Below are positions 19,865-27,516 of a DNA stretch of 41,175 bases, piece by piece. The notes below the pieces were generated by a model. The model saw nothing but the letters and a program-made list of their open reading frames with translations, had not been told where the DNA came from and did no database searches. Position 1 is the stretch's first letter. The number at the start of each line of letters is the position of its first letter. The DNA is from Acidobacteriota bacterium. GTDB lineage: Bacteria > Actinomycetota > Acidimicrobiia > Spongiisociales > ZC4RG35. Position numbers and translations under genes: made by a program. Where the stretch lies: positions 1 through 41,175 of the forward strand of contig SMXW01000006.1 in the NCBI GenBank assembly GCA_004356805.1, written 5' to 3'.

Positions 19865-20893
19865 TCAACCCCCGTTGGGTGACTCTGCCTCGACCGTCCA
19901 CGTCCCGTGTGACCGGATGAGCTTTTCCAAGTCGCCCTCGCCGAGTTGCTCCTTCGCCTCGGCGACCTGGGCGTTGAGCTCGGAGTCGTAAGAGGGGCGT
20001 TCGACATTTCGGAAGATCCCCAGCGGCGTCGGGCCATACGGTCCGTGAGACAGCCGACTCAGTGCGAAGGCGATAGCCGGATCTGGCCTCGTCTCGTCGT
20101 GAACCAGGATTGCGTTGGGGTCGACCAGTGACGACTCCACGATTGTGGCCTGTCCATCACGCATGACTATTGCCTTGGATCCGCCGTCGAATACGATCGG
20201 CTTTCCGTGCTGCAAATCGATGCGATTGTGAATGCGCTCTTCTTTTCCGGTGACCTGGATGAACGCTTTGTCGTTGAAGACGTTGCAGTTCTGGTAGATC
20301 TCGATAAATGCCGCCCCTTCGTGTTCGTACGCGGCCTTGAGAATCGCTTGAGTGTGACTTCGATCCATGTCTAGCGTGCGCGCGACGAAGGTTGCTTCGG
20401 CTCCAAGCGCAAGCGAAACCGGGTTGAACGGGTAGTCGATAGACCCGAAAGGGGACGATTTGGTCTTCTTGCCAATCTCTGACGTGGGCGAGTACTGCCC
20501 TTTTGTCAACCCGTAGATCTGGTTGTTGAACAAGAGGATCTTCAGGTTGACGTTGCGACGGAGGACGTGGATCAGGTGGTTGCCGCCGATGGAAAGGGCG
20601 TCGCCATCACCCGTGATCACCCACACTGATAGGTCGGGCCGGGTTGTCGCCACGCCTGTTGCGATCGCGGGAGCCCTTCCGTGGATCGAGTGCATCCCGA
20701 AGGTGTTCATGTAGTAAGGGAACCGAGAGGCGCAACCGATCCCCGAGATGAAGACGAACTCCTCGCGTGGCCGGCCCAGGGCGGCGACGAACTGCTGCAC
20801 CGAAGCGAGGATCGTGTAGTCCCCACACCCGGGACACCAGCGAACCTCCTGGTCCGTTTGAAAGTCAGCCCTTGTGTATGAGCGGGTAGTCAT
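19865..20893 (-). CDS. korB: 2-oxoacid:ferredoxin oxidoreductase subunit beta (KorB)
   Basis: Thiamine-diphosphate subunit of the complex that decarboxylates 2-oxoglutarate (or a related 2-oxoacid) to the acyl-CoA, reducing ferredoxin. A [4Fe-4S] cluster is probably held by Cys20, Cys23 (W-C-P-G-C-G-D), Cys54 (G-I-G-C-A-S) and a later cysteine in Y-Q-N-C-N-V-F. The TPP motif is G-D-G-D-A-L-S-I-G-G-N-H. At 342 aa it resembles the actinobacterial KorB paired with a fused gamma-alpha subunit. It overlaps korA by 4 nt. Substrate is inferred from the family. Confidence 0.92.
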   Translation of the reverse strand: MTTRSYTRADFQTDQEVRWCPGCGDYTILASVQQFVAALGRPREEFVFISGIGCASRFPYYMNTFGMHSIHGRAPAIATGVATTRPDLSVWVITGDGDALSIGGNHLIHVLRRNVNLKILLFNNQIYGLTKGQYSPTSEIGKKTKSSPFGSIDYPFNPVSLALGAEATFVARTLDMDRSHTQAILKAAYEHEGAAFIEIYQNCNVFNDKAFIQVTGKEERIHNRIDLQHGKPIVFDGGSKAIVMRDGQATIVESSLVDPNAILVHDETRPDPAIAFALSRLSHGPYGPTPLGIFRNVERPSYDSELNAQVAEAKEQLGEGDLEKLIRSHGTWTVEAESPNGG

Positions 20894-22761
20894 TGAACCA
20901 TCTCCAGAATCTTTTCCGTGATTTCTGACACCTTGAACGGTTCAGCGGCGACCTTGTTCAACCCGGTGACATCAATGAGAAACTCGGCCCGGATCACTTT
21001 CAACAACTGTCCGGTGTTGAGCTCGGGGATGAGGATCTTGTCGTACGAGCGGAGCAAGTCACCCAGATTGTTGGGCAACGGGTTGAGATATCTCAGGTGC
21101 AGGGTGGCCACCTTGTGCCCTTCGAGACGAGACCTCCGTGCAGCGGCGCGGATCGACCCGAAGGTCGACCCCCATCCGAGGACCAGGATCTCGGCGTCCT
21201 CCTCACCATCAATCTCCAACTGGGGGATGTCGTTGGCGATGTTGGCCACCTTCCACGCCCTGGTGTCGGTCATCAACTGGTGGTTGCTTGCGTCGTATGA
21301 GACATCGCCGGAAAGGGCATCCTTCTCCAGTCCGCCCACCCGATGCTCCAGTCCGGCGGTTCCAGGAATCGCCCACGGCCGGGCAAAGGTGTCGACATTT
21401 CGCATATAGGGGAGGAACGTCCCATCGGGCCCATTCGGATGTTTGGCGTACTCGACGTCGATCTCGGGAATGGAGTCGAGGTCTGGCAGGAGCCAAGGCT
21501 CGGAGGCATTGGCCACGGAGTTGTCGCTCAACAAGATCACCGGCGTCATGTATTTGACGGCGATTCGAGCCGCTTCGATTGCCATGAGGAAAGCTTCCGA
21601 CGGGGTGGCTATGGCAAGGACGGGAAGCGGGGACTCGCCGTGCCGACCGTAGAGCGAAAACAGGAGATCGGACTGTTCCGGTTTGGTCGGAAGACCAGTT
21701 GAAGGTCCCCCGCGTTGCACGTTGATGACGATAAGAGGAAGCTCGAGCATGAAGGCAAGTGAGATGGCCTCACTCTTCAAGGCGATCCCCGGGCCCGAGG
21801 AGCCTGTAACCGCGAGGTTGCCGGCAAACGCCGCGCCGATGGCCGCGCCTATAGCGGCGATCTCGTCCTCGGCCTGAAAAGTCCTGACTCCGAAATTCTT
21901 GTGGTGAGAAAGCTCGTGGAGAATGTCAGATGCCGGTGTTATGGGGTAGGTGCCGTAGAACAGCGGAAGCCCCGACTTCTGGGAAGCGGCGATCAAGCCC
22001 CAGGCAAGAGCTGTGTTGCCGTTCACGTTTGTGTAGGTGCCTGGCTTGAGGGCAGCGGGCTTCACTTCGAAAGTGTTCTTGGTGGCCTCGGTGGTGACAC
22101 CGAAGTTGTATCCCGCCCGGAAGGCAGCGATGTTGGCCGCGGCTACTTCTTCCTGCTTTCCGAACTTCTTTTCGATCCAGTCGATCGTTGGCTCCGTTGG
22201 CCGATGGAAGAGCCACGCCATCAGACCGAGGGCAAAGAAGTTCTTGGAGCGGAGGACGTTGCGCCCCTTAACGCCGGTGTCCTTGACGGCTCGCTTTGTG
22301 AGGTCGTCCATTGGAACCTTGATCACCCGGTACCCCTTGAGGGAATCATCATCAAGAGGGTCGGATTCGTAGCCGGCCTTTGCCAGATTGCGCTCGTCGA
22401 ATGCGTCGCTGTTGACGATGAGCGTCCCGCCCTGGCGCAGATCCTCGAGATTGGTCATCAGGGCCGCTGGATTCATCGCAACCAGACAGTCGGGCTGATC
22501 GCCGGCTGTGAGGATGTCGAAGTCTGCGATCTGAACCTGGAAGCTGGAGACACCAGGAAGAGTCCCGGCCGGTGCCCTGATCTCTGCAGGGAAATTCGGA
22601 AGTGTCGCCAAATCATTCCCGAACAGCGCCGACGCGTCTGTGAACCTGTTGCCGGCCAACTGCATTCCGTCGCCGGAGTCGCCGGCGAATCGGACTACTA
22701 GTTTCTCCAGCGTTTCGGTTGTAGTTGACGAAGGGTCTGCTGTGGCGGTCTCGTTGGCCAC
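20890..22761 (-). CDS. korA: 2-oxoacid:ferredoxin oxidoreductase subunit alpha, fused gamma-alpha (KorA)
   Basis: A 623-aa protein. The N-terminal gamma domain (about residues 20-200, starting V-V-R-F-A-G-D-S-G-D-G-M-Q) is fused to the alpha pyrimidine-binding domain (about 230-450, with N-T-A-L-A-W-G and Y-P-I-T-P-A-S) and to the C-terminal transketolase-like domain. This two-gene KorAB layout is the one known in mycobacteria and other Actinobacteria, where it works in an oxygen-tolerant TCA cycle. GTG start at 22761 follows an AAGGAAGT site. No partner ferredoxin gene is in the window. Confidence 0.92.
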   Translation of the reverse strand: MANETATADPSSTTTETLEKLVVRFAGDSGDGMQLAGNRFTDASALFGNDLATLPNFPAEIRAPAGTLPGVSSFQVQIADFDILTAGDQPDCLVAMNPAALMTNLEDLRQGGTLIVNSDAFDERNLAKAGYESDPLDDDSLKGYRVIKVPMDDLTKRAVKDTGVKGRNVLRSKNFFALGLMAWLFHRPTEPTIDWIEKKFGKQEEVAAANIAAFRAGYNFGVTTEATKNTFEVKPAALKPGTYTNVNGNTALAWGLIAASQKSGLPLFYGTYPITPASDILHELSHHKNFGVRTFQAEDEIAAIGAAIGAAFAGNLAVTGSSGPGIALKSEAISLAFMLELPLIVINVQRGGPSTGLPTKPEQSDLLFSLYGRHGESPLPVLAIATPSEAFLMAIEAARIAVKYMTPVILLSDNSVANASEPWLLPDLDSIPEIDVEYAKHPNGPDGTFLPYMRNVDTFARPWAIPGTAGLEHRVGGLEKDALSGDVSYDASNHQLMTDTRAWKVANIANDIPQLEIDGEEDAEILVLGWGSTFGSIRAAARRSRLEGHKVATLHLRYLNPLPNNLGDLLRSYDKILIPELNTGQLLKVIRAEFLIDVTGLNKVAAEPFKVSEITEKILEMVQ

Positions 22762-22800
22762 TCGGTCACTTCCTTGTAGATGTTTCTGTGCGCGATCACA

Positions 22801-22821
22801 GGCCTCCTGATCAAGGAGACC
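22801..22821 (-). other. Hairpin in the korA leader
   Basis: GGTCTCCT and AGGAGGCC (minus strand) pair at seven of eight positions around a short loop, between the amidase stop and the korA start. No T-run follows. It could be an mRNA-stabilising or attenuating stem in an amidase-korAB transcript. Confidence 0.25.
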
Positions 22822-22855
22822 GGACCCGCTTTTTCTGAGTTTCGCTTATCCAAGT

Positions 22856-24166
22856 CTATCCGCCCCCCGGCTTAGGTGAGTCAACTGGAGAGGGTTCAAA
22901 CCCGACCAATTTTTGAGCTTCGAGGGTTCGTCCGAAAGCGATCAGCGCCGCTTCCGAGTCACGAGACCCGATCACCTGAAGCGACGTCGAAGGCGCCCCG
23001 CTGCTCAGCAGCGGGAGGGCGATCGCCGGATGTAGAGAGTGGTTGACCAACGCCGAGAAGTAGGAGAGGACGGCCCGGTAATGACGATCCCCGATGTTCT
23101 CCTCGCCGATGACCTTTCGTCTCACCGGGACAGTGGGCGTGATCAGGAAGTCGACGGTGCTCAGCGCGTCTGAGAACCTGGTTCGAATCATCTTCTGCCA
23201 CACCTTCGCCTTGACACCTTCCTCCTCCGTTACCAGATCGGCATCGTCGAGACGTTCGGACACGTCCTTTCCGTAAGGTTGGCTTTCTCGCCGGAACTCG
23301 CCATGAACCACGCGCACTTCTTCGGCAATGAAGTTCCACAGCTGAATGGATGGTTCGACATCGGGCATCTCGATCGAGTGAACCTCATGCCCCATGTCAC
23401 GAAGGGCTGCCACAGCATTGGCGAACTCCCCGGCGATGTCATCGTCCGTTGGGCTGTTCTGGTGCCAGGGCTGGGGAATGCCCAGCCTCATGGGAGCTGG
23501 ACCGGGTTCAGGGGCTGAGTCAGACGACATTGTCCGGTAGGCGAGATTGATGTTCTCGATCGAGTCGGCCAACGGTCCGACAGTGTCCATCGAGCTGACC
23601 AGGGGGAAAACCCCATCGAGCGGGATCCGACCGTGCGTCACCTTCAGCCCGTAGGTCCCACACAAAGCGGCAGGAACGCGAACGGAGCCTCCCGTGTCGG
23701 TGCCGATGGAGATCGGGGTGATGCCGGCCGCGACAGCGACGGCCGAACCCCCCGATGACCCGCCGGGAGATGTGGTCTGGTCCCAGGGGTTGCGGATGAC
23801 ACCCCAGTGAGGGTTTTCCGACGAGAAGCCGAATGCCCATTCGTGGAGCCCGGTCTTTCCGATGATGACGGCCCCGGCCTGCTCCAACGCGTCAACGCAC
23901 GGTGCGTTGGTCCCGGGCTCCTGGCGGTAGAACGCGGAGCCGGCGGTGGTGACTCTGCCCTTCTGATCGATCAGGTCTTTGAGTCCCACGGGGACACCGG
24001 CAAGTGGCCCGACGTGTTCGCCCTTGTTGATCTTGGCGTCGATTTCGGAGGCCCTCTCGAGCGCTCTCTCGTCATCTATCGATATGAACGCGTTGAGTGT
24101 GTTCTGGGTGTCATTGGCCGCATCGAGCGCAGCCTGAACGCGACTGACGGCGGAAGCACCAAACAC
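22856..24166 (-). CDS. Amidase signature family enzyme
   Basis: About 436 aa with the Ser-cisSer-Lys triad of amidase-signature hydrolases. Numbered from an alternative TTG at 24184, these are Lys69 in G-L-K-D-L-I-D, the cis-serine near Ser143 in G-G-S-S-G-G-S and the nucleophile Ser167 in T-D-T-G-G-S. It resembles GatA but stands without gatB/gatC, so a general amide hydrolase is more likely; substrate unknown. GTG 24166 is preferred because TAGCGT lies 7 nt upstream, the leaderless spacing seen at other starts here, and no ribosome-binding site precedes TTG 24184. It lies upstream of korAB on the same strand. Confidence 0.88.
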   Translation of the reverse strand: MFGASAVSRVQAALDAANDTQNTLNAFISIDDERALERASEIDAKINKGEHVGPLAGVPVGLKDLIDQKGRVTTAGSAFYRQEPGTNAPCVDALEQAGAVIIGKTGLHEWAFGFSSENPHWGVIRNPWDQTTSPGGSSGGSAVAVAAGITPISIGTDTGGSVRVPAALCGTYGLKVTHGRIPLDGVFPLVSSMDTVGPLADSIENINLAYRTMSSDSAPEPGPAPMRLGIPQPWHQNSPTDDDIAGEFANAVAALRDMGHEVHSIEMPDVEPSIQLWNFIAEEVRVVHGEFRRESQPYGKDVSERLDDADLVTEEEGVKAKVWQKMIRTRFSDALSTVDFLITPTVPVRRKVIGEENIGDRHYRAVLSYFSALVNHSLHPAIALPLLSSGAPSTSLQVIGSRDSEAALIAFGRTLEAQKLVGFEPSPVDSPKPGGG

Positions 24167-24173
24167 GTCCGGG

Positions 24174-24179
24174 ACGCTA
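24174..24179 (-). promoter_or_regulatory. -10 box, leaderless promoter of amidase gene
   Basis: TAGCGT, 7 nt before GTG 24166. It supports the shorter start over TTG 24184, whose codon lies just upstream of this box. Confidence 0.45.
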
Positions 24180-24227
24180 GTCAAGCGTGTGCGGGAAGGT
24201 GGCTCCAGGCCACGTGACTGCCCACGC

Positions 24228-25310
24228 TCAGCTTTGGAACGTCAAACCTCGATGCGAGGGAACCAGAGACACCCATGATTTGCCTGGAGGGACCAGGATG
24301 ACCTCACCGTCGGCGTCCGTGAGGGTGAACCACTCGAGCTCGGAGTCACGTTCCCATGTTCCTTCCGTCACGCGGCCGTCAGCGAAAACGAACGCCTTGC
24401 CGGATCCTGTTGTCCGAGAACTGGGCAATGACGAGCCGGACACCCCGGCCGGCGGATGCGCGGTGTACAGCTCCACATAGAGGGCAACCAGAACTGGAAC
24501 CCCAACACGCTCCTCGGTGCCGTCCTCGTTCCGGTAGGTCGTTTCGCGATCGTATGCCGTCTTGAGCCACAGGCCTGACTCCTCATCCCAGGTCCATGTG
24601 ACCGTGTTGCCGGAGAAGTCGATCTCCACCGATGATGCCGTCTCGGCGAAGTCAGACATGGGCCCGAACTCCCAGATGGGGCCGGTGGGAGGCTCGTCCG
24701 GGTATCCGCGACCATCAGAGACATCTCTGAGAAGTTCGGTCTTGACGTAGAGATTGTGTGGTGCACTCCGATCCGGACTCCGGAAAGTGGCCGGTGGACC
24801 GGTTTCCCCAACGATTTTCACCCCCTTGGAGACGATGAGGCTTCTCACCCAAGCCTGGGCTCCGGAGATGGCAAAGGTGGGCTCGTTGAACGCAGCAAGA
24901 AGAGTGGGGTCCGTCGGGCGGCCCGACCGCATTGGACCGAGGAAATCGGAATCGCTCTCGTGCCAAATGGAGATGTAGCGGGTGATCCCCTCCACCCTGA
25001 GTTCGATGATCATGTCGGCCTGGTCGATGCCGGATTGAGGATTGGCTCTGGGGTGGTTGTCGATCTTGACCGCGAGCACCCTGCGATTGAGAAGCTCCGG
25101 ATCGTCGACCGGCAGACCGTTTATCAACGACGTCACGCGGCCGTCGCCCGTTGTTGTCGAGGTTGGTGGAATCGTTGTGGAAGTCGTGCTTGTGGATGTG
25201 ATGGTCGTCGGCGGCTCGGTTGTGGTTGAGGCATCAGGCTCGGCCGCTCCTGTCGTGCAGGCCGAGAGAATCAGTCCGAGCGCGACCAACCTGGCAATAG
25301 TGGTTCGCAT
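24228..25310 (-). CDS. DUF3048-family lipoprotein
   Basis: A 360-aa exported lipoprotein. Signal peptide L-V-A-L-G-L-I-L-S-A-C gives a lipobox with Cys18, followed by a Thr/Ser-rich linker (to about residue 55). The rest matches the DUF3048 (YerB) pattern: R-V-L-A-V-K-I-D-N-H-P-x-A-x-P-Q-S-G, D-M-I-I-E-L-x-V-E-G-I-T-R, and the late P-G-K-S-W-V-S-L-V-P. Function is unknown; a cell-envelope role is inferred. Its ATG lies 7 nt after TAGACT. Confidence 0.88.
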   Translation of the reverse strand: MRTTIARLVALGLILSACTTGAAEPDASTTTEPPTTITSTSTTSTTIPPTSTTTGDGRVTSLINGLPVDDPELLNRRVLAVKIDNHPRANPQSGIDQADMIIELRVEGITRYISIWHESDSDFLGPMRSGRPTDPTLLAAFNEPTFAISGAQAWVRSLIVSKGVKIVGETGPPATFRSPDRSAPHNLYVKTELLRDVSDGRGYPDEPPTGPIWEFGPMSDFAETASSVEIDFSGNTVTWTWDEESGLWLKTAYDRETTYRNEDGTEERVGVPVLVALYVELYTAHPPAGVSGSSLPSSRTTGSGKAFVFADGRVTEGTWERDSELEWFTLTDADGEVILVPPGKSWVSLVPSHRGLTFQS

Positions 25311-25317
25311 CCGAGCA

Positions 25318-25323
25318 AGTCTA
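25318..25323 (-). promoter_or_regulatory. -10 box, leaderless promoter of DUF3048 gene
   Basis: TAGACT, 7 nt upstream of the ATG at 25310, with no ribosome-binding site between them. Confidence 0.5.
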
Positions 25324-25356
25324 GAAAGTGGGGGGAGACTACCCCAGGTTCTGGGG

Positions 25357-25758
25357 TCAGTCGATGAGCGAGCCTCCCCTCACCTCCAGGTGAGGGAGGG
25401 CGGTCTCGGGCTGGTCGACAGAAAGGGCAAACTCGATGCCGTCGGCGTTAGCCCGGAGAACGTAGATGGCCTCGATGTTGATCCCGGCATCGGCAAGTGA
25501 GCGGGTCAATCTCGCCAGTTCGCCAGGACGGTGTGGCATGTGTGCCCTCAGCACCGTGTTTTCTTCGTGTTGAAGAGCCGCCTCCTCAAGGACCCGGCGC
25601 GTGGTGACCGCGTCGTCCACTATTAGCCGAACGGTTCCATCGCCATCGTGGCCATACGCGGTCAAAGCGTCGATGTTGACCCCGAAGGCGGCGAGTGCCT
25701 CGGTGAGTGAGGCGAGTTGACCTGGTCGGTTGTCCATCTGGACGATGAACTCGGTCAT
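25357..25758 (-). CDS. Two-ACT-domain protein
   Basis: A 133-aa protein made of two ACT domains (about residues 1-65 and 70-130), each starting with the R-P-G-Q/E-L-A pattern and V/I-N-I-D/E-A core of amino-acid-binding ACT domains. No catalytic domain is attached, so it is probably a small-molecule sensor or regulator; ligand unknown. It follows the SodX-AlkA fusion on the same strand by 11 nt and has its own TAGACT box. Confidence 0.85.
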   Translation of the reverse strand: MTEFIVQMDNRPGQLASLTEALAAFGVNIDALTAYGHDGDGTVRLIVDDAVTTRRVLEEAALQHEENTVLRAHMPHRPGELARLTRSLADAGINIEAIYVLRANADGIEFALSVDQPETALPHLEVRGGSLID

Positions 25759-25766
25759 GATGGTTG

Positions 25767-25772
25767 AGTCTA
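25767..25772 (-). promoter_or_regulatory. -10 box, possible leaderless promoter of ACT protein
   Basis: TAGACT, 8 nt before ATG 25758. Its first three bases are also the TAG stop of the upstream fusion gene. Confidence 0.4.
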
Positions 25773-26720
25773 CGCCTTGCCAGCCGGTTCATGTCCGAGA
25801 GTTGGGTCCTGGGGTTCCGTCCGTCCCCGTTTCGACAGGTACGCGTGCCAGACGATTCGAGCCGCCACTGCTCGGATCGGTCTCCAAGTCTCTGATGCCA
25901 ACTCCAGCTCGTCTTCGTCGGGCGTATGGGTCATCCCGAGAACTTCTCCCACCCCCACCTGCAATGCGCGGTCGCCCACGGGGTAGACGTCGGGGTGGAG
26001 CAACGCAGATAGCAGGTAGGCGTCGGCTGTCCAGGGGCCGATGCCTTTGATGGAAACAAGCCTGGATCTGGCGTCGTCGGCGGAGAGCGAGGCCAGAGAC
26101 TCGATGTCGAGCGTCCCGTTGGCCACCAGGAGGGCCAGCGAGTAGAGGTAGCCCGCCTTCTGGCGGGTGACCCCGATCGAGCGCATCCCGTCGATCCCAA
26201 TCCGGATGATGCTGCTTGCAGCAACACCTTCCGCTGTCTCGTCGAGTCGCCGGTACATCGCTGCACCGGACTCCAGAGAGACCTGTTGCTCGAGGATGAG
26301 CAAGACCAGGCAAGGGAGGCCTGGTTGACGGTGCCAGAACTCGGGCCGGCCAAATCGCTCGATGGCTTCGGCAAGGGCGGTGTCTTCGCTGGACAGAAGA
26401 TCGGTCGCCTCGTTGAAGGTCGTGGCGTCGAGTCGGTCCACCACAGCCAACGCAGATCGGACACGTATTGGCCCGAGGGTTCTGCTGTCAGCTTGTGTGG
26501 CATCGGCGTTGTCTGACATAACCCAGATCTGCTCCTGATCGATCGGCTCAGGTGGGTCTGCGACTCTTTTCACCATCCAGAAGTCGTCGCGCCCGGGATG
26601 AGGGAAGACGATCAGATCTCCAACCGAGGGCCTTCGGGTATCGGTGGCGACGATCTCTTCACCAGGCTGAAGGGCCGGCCGCATTGAGTCCTCGGCCACT
26701 CGGAAGCGTTTCATCGACAT
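25770..26720 (-). CDS. Fusion: SodX-like S26 signal peptidase + AlkA-like DNA-3-methyladenine glycosylase
   Basis: One 316-aa frame with two unrelated enzymes. Residues 1-95 form an S26 peptidase like the nickel-SOD maturation protease SodX: nucleophile Ser12 in D-S-M-R-P, general base Lys51 in V-K-R-V, and the late box S-D-N-A-x-x-x-x-x-D-S-R-x-L-G-P-I. Unlike most signal peptidases it has no membrane anchor, as expected for SodX. Residues 98-310 form an HhH-GPD base-excision glycosylase: I-L-E-Q-Q-V-S, hairpin I-K-G-I-G-P-W-T-A-D (224-233) and catalytic Asp250 in P-V-G-D-R-A-L; no OGG1/Nth-type lysine is seen. ATG 26720 (or 26714) is chosen because translation further upstream would run antisense through sodN. 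It is divergent from sodN over 51 nt. Confidence 0.88.
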   Translation of the reverse strand: MSMKRFRVAEDSMRPALQPGEEIVATDTRRPSVGDLIVFPHPGRDDFWMVKRVADPPEPIDQEQIWVMSDNADATQADSRTLGPIRVRSALAVVDRLDATTFNEATDLLSSEDTALAEAIERFGRPEFWHRQPGLPCLVLLILEQQVSLESGAAMYRRLDETAEGVAASSIIRIGIDGMRSIGVTRQKAGYLYSLALLVANGTLDIESLASLSADDARSRLVSIKGIGPWTADAYLLSALLHPDVYPVGDRALQVGVGEVLGMTHTPDEDELELASETWRPIRAVAARIVWHAYLSKRGRTEPQDPTLGHEPAGKA

Positions 26721-26734
26721 GTTCGGGTCGTGAG

Positions 26735-26740
26735 TATGGT
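26735..26740 (+). promoter_or_regulatory. Possible -10 box of sodN
   Basis: TATGGT in the 51-nt sodN/SodX divergent region. TCGACA (26714-26719) could be a -35 but the 15-nt spacer is short. Unlike its neighbours, sodN has a ribosome-binding site (AAGGAG) before its ATG. Confidence 0.3.
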
Positions 26741-26771
26741 CAGCGGGACGAGCGAGAGATAAGGAGACCTC

Positions 26772-27179
26772 ATGCGTCGAGTGACGATTGCCCATGCCCA
26801 CTGCGACCTGTACTGCGGTGTATACGACCCGGCGCAGGCCAAGATCGAAGCCCTTTCGGTGCTGAAGATCGCTCAGAAGTACCAGGACTCGGACGACGAG
26901 GTGTTCCGGGCCCGCGCCCTCCAACTGAAGGAAGAGCGTGCAGAAGACGTGAAGCATCACCTGATGGTTCTCTGGGTGGACTTCTTCACTGCAGAACATC
27001 GCCAGGAGTTCTCAAACCTCGACGACCTCTTCTGGCGGGCGATTCACCAGGCAGGTGATGCCAAGAAGTCGGCTGACCCGGCGGATGGTCAGAAGCTTAT
27101 CGATCTGATCGACGAGATTGCCGACATCTTCTGGCAGACCGAGAAGGCCAAGGGCATGGGGGTCTATCCGCCCAGCTAG
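26772..27179 (+). CDS. sodN: Nickel superoxide dismutase with unusual nickel hook
   Basis: Converts superoxide to oxygen and peroxide. A 135-aa precursor: nine-residue leader, then the mature N terminus H-C-D-L-Y-C-G-V-Y-D-P, which forms the nickel hook (His1, Cys2, Cys6 of the mature chain). The rest is the four-helix bundle, with A-K-I-E-A, E-D-V-K-H-H-L-M-V-L-W-x-D-F-F and M-G-V-Y at the end. The usual hook is H-C-x-x-P-C-G-x-Y; here position 5 is Tyr (codon TAC), not Pro. The leader must be removed by a SodX-type protease, present as a domain of the divergent gene. Strong AAGGAG site. Confidence 0.95.
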   Translation: MRRVTIAHAHCDLYCGVYDPAQAKIEALSVLKIAQKYQDSDDEVFRARALQLKEERAEDVKHHLMVLWVDFFTAEHRQEFSNLDDLFWRAIHQAGDAKKSADPADGQKLIDLIDEIADIFWQTEKAKGMGVYPPS

Positions 27180-27183
27180 ACCA

Positions 27184-27438
27184 CTAAGCCCCGTCCGGCG
27201 TCTCCCCGTTCAACGGCGGATTGGTGGGACCGGCGGTCGGTTTGTCGGGTCCATCCGCGGCGTCCTTGCCGAACTTCTGCTTCGCCCAATCGGCGAGCCG
27301 ACCGGCCCAAACCATGTCTCTGGACAGCAGGGCCAACCCGCCCAAGATCGATAGGATGCCGGGCCCGGGGAGGACCAGCATGAAGATCCCCGCGATGATG
27401 AGCGTGAACCCACCGACGATGCGCGCAATTCGGGCCAT
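27184..27438 (-). CDS. PGPGW-type small membrane protein
   Basis: An 84-aa protein with an N-terminal hydrophobic hairpin (about residues 5-40) containing L-V-L-P-G-P-G-I-L-S-I-L-G-G-L-A-L-L, the PGPGW family motif with Ile in place of Trp. A basic stretch and a polar Pro/Gly-rich tail follow. The function of the family is unknown. It is convergent with sodN (4 nt between stops). ATG 27438 lies 6 nt after TAGGTT. Confidence 0.8.
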   Translation of the reverse strand: MARIARIVGGFTLIIAGIFMLVLPGPGILSILGGLALLSRDMVWAGRLADWAKQKFGKDAADGPDKPTAGPTNPPLNGETPDGA

Positions 27439-27444
27439 GGCTAC

Positions 27445-27450
27445 AACCTA
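27445..27450 (-). promoter_or_regulatory. -10 box, leaderless promoter of PGPGW gene
   Basis: TAGGTT, 6 nt before ATG 27438, in a TGGTTAGGTTG context also found before the SRPBCC gene. Confidence 0.5.
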
Positions 27451-27516
27451 ACCAGCCGTTGAAAGTCCCATAACTGGGGATGACCCCGATTGGACCCAGA
27501 GAGAGCGGATCAGGTT

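Noticed and set aside
22856-24166. Amidase as GatA of the tRNA amidotransferase
   Set aside because: No gatB or gatC is adjacent and the sequence fits amidase-signature enzymes in general.
26721-26999. Upstream extension of the SodX-AlkA frame to 26999
   Set aside because: It would run antisense through sodN and adds residues with no similarity to S26 peptidases.
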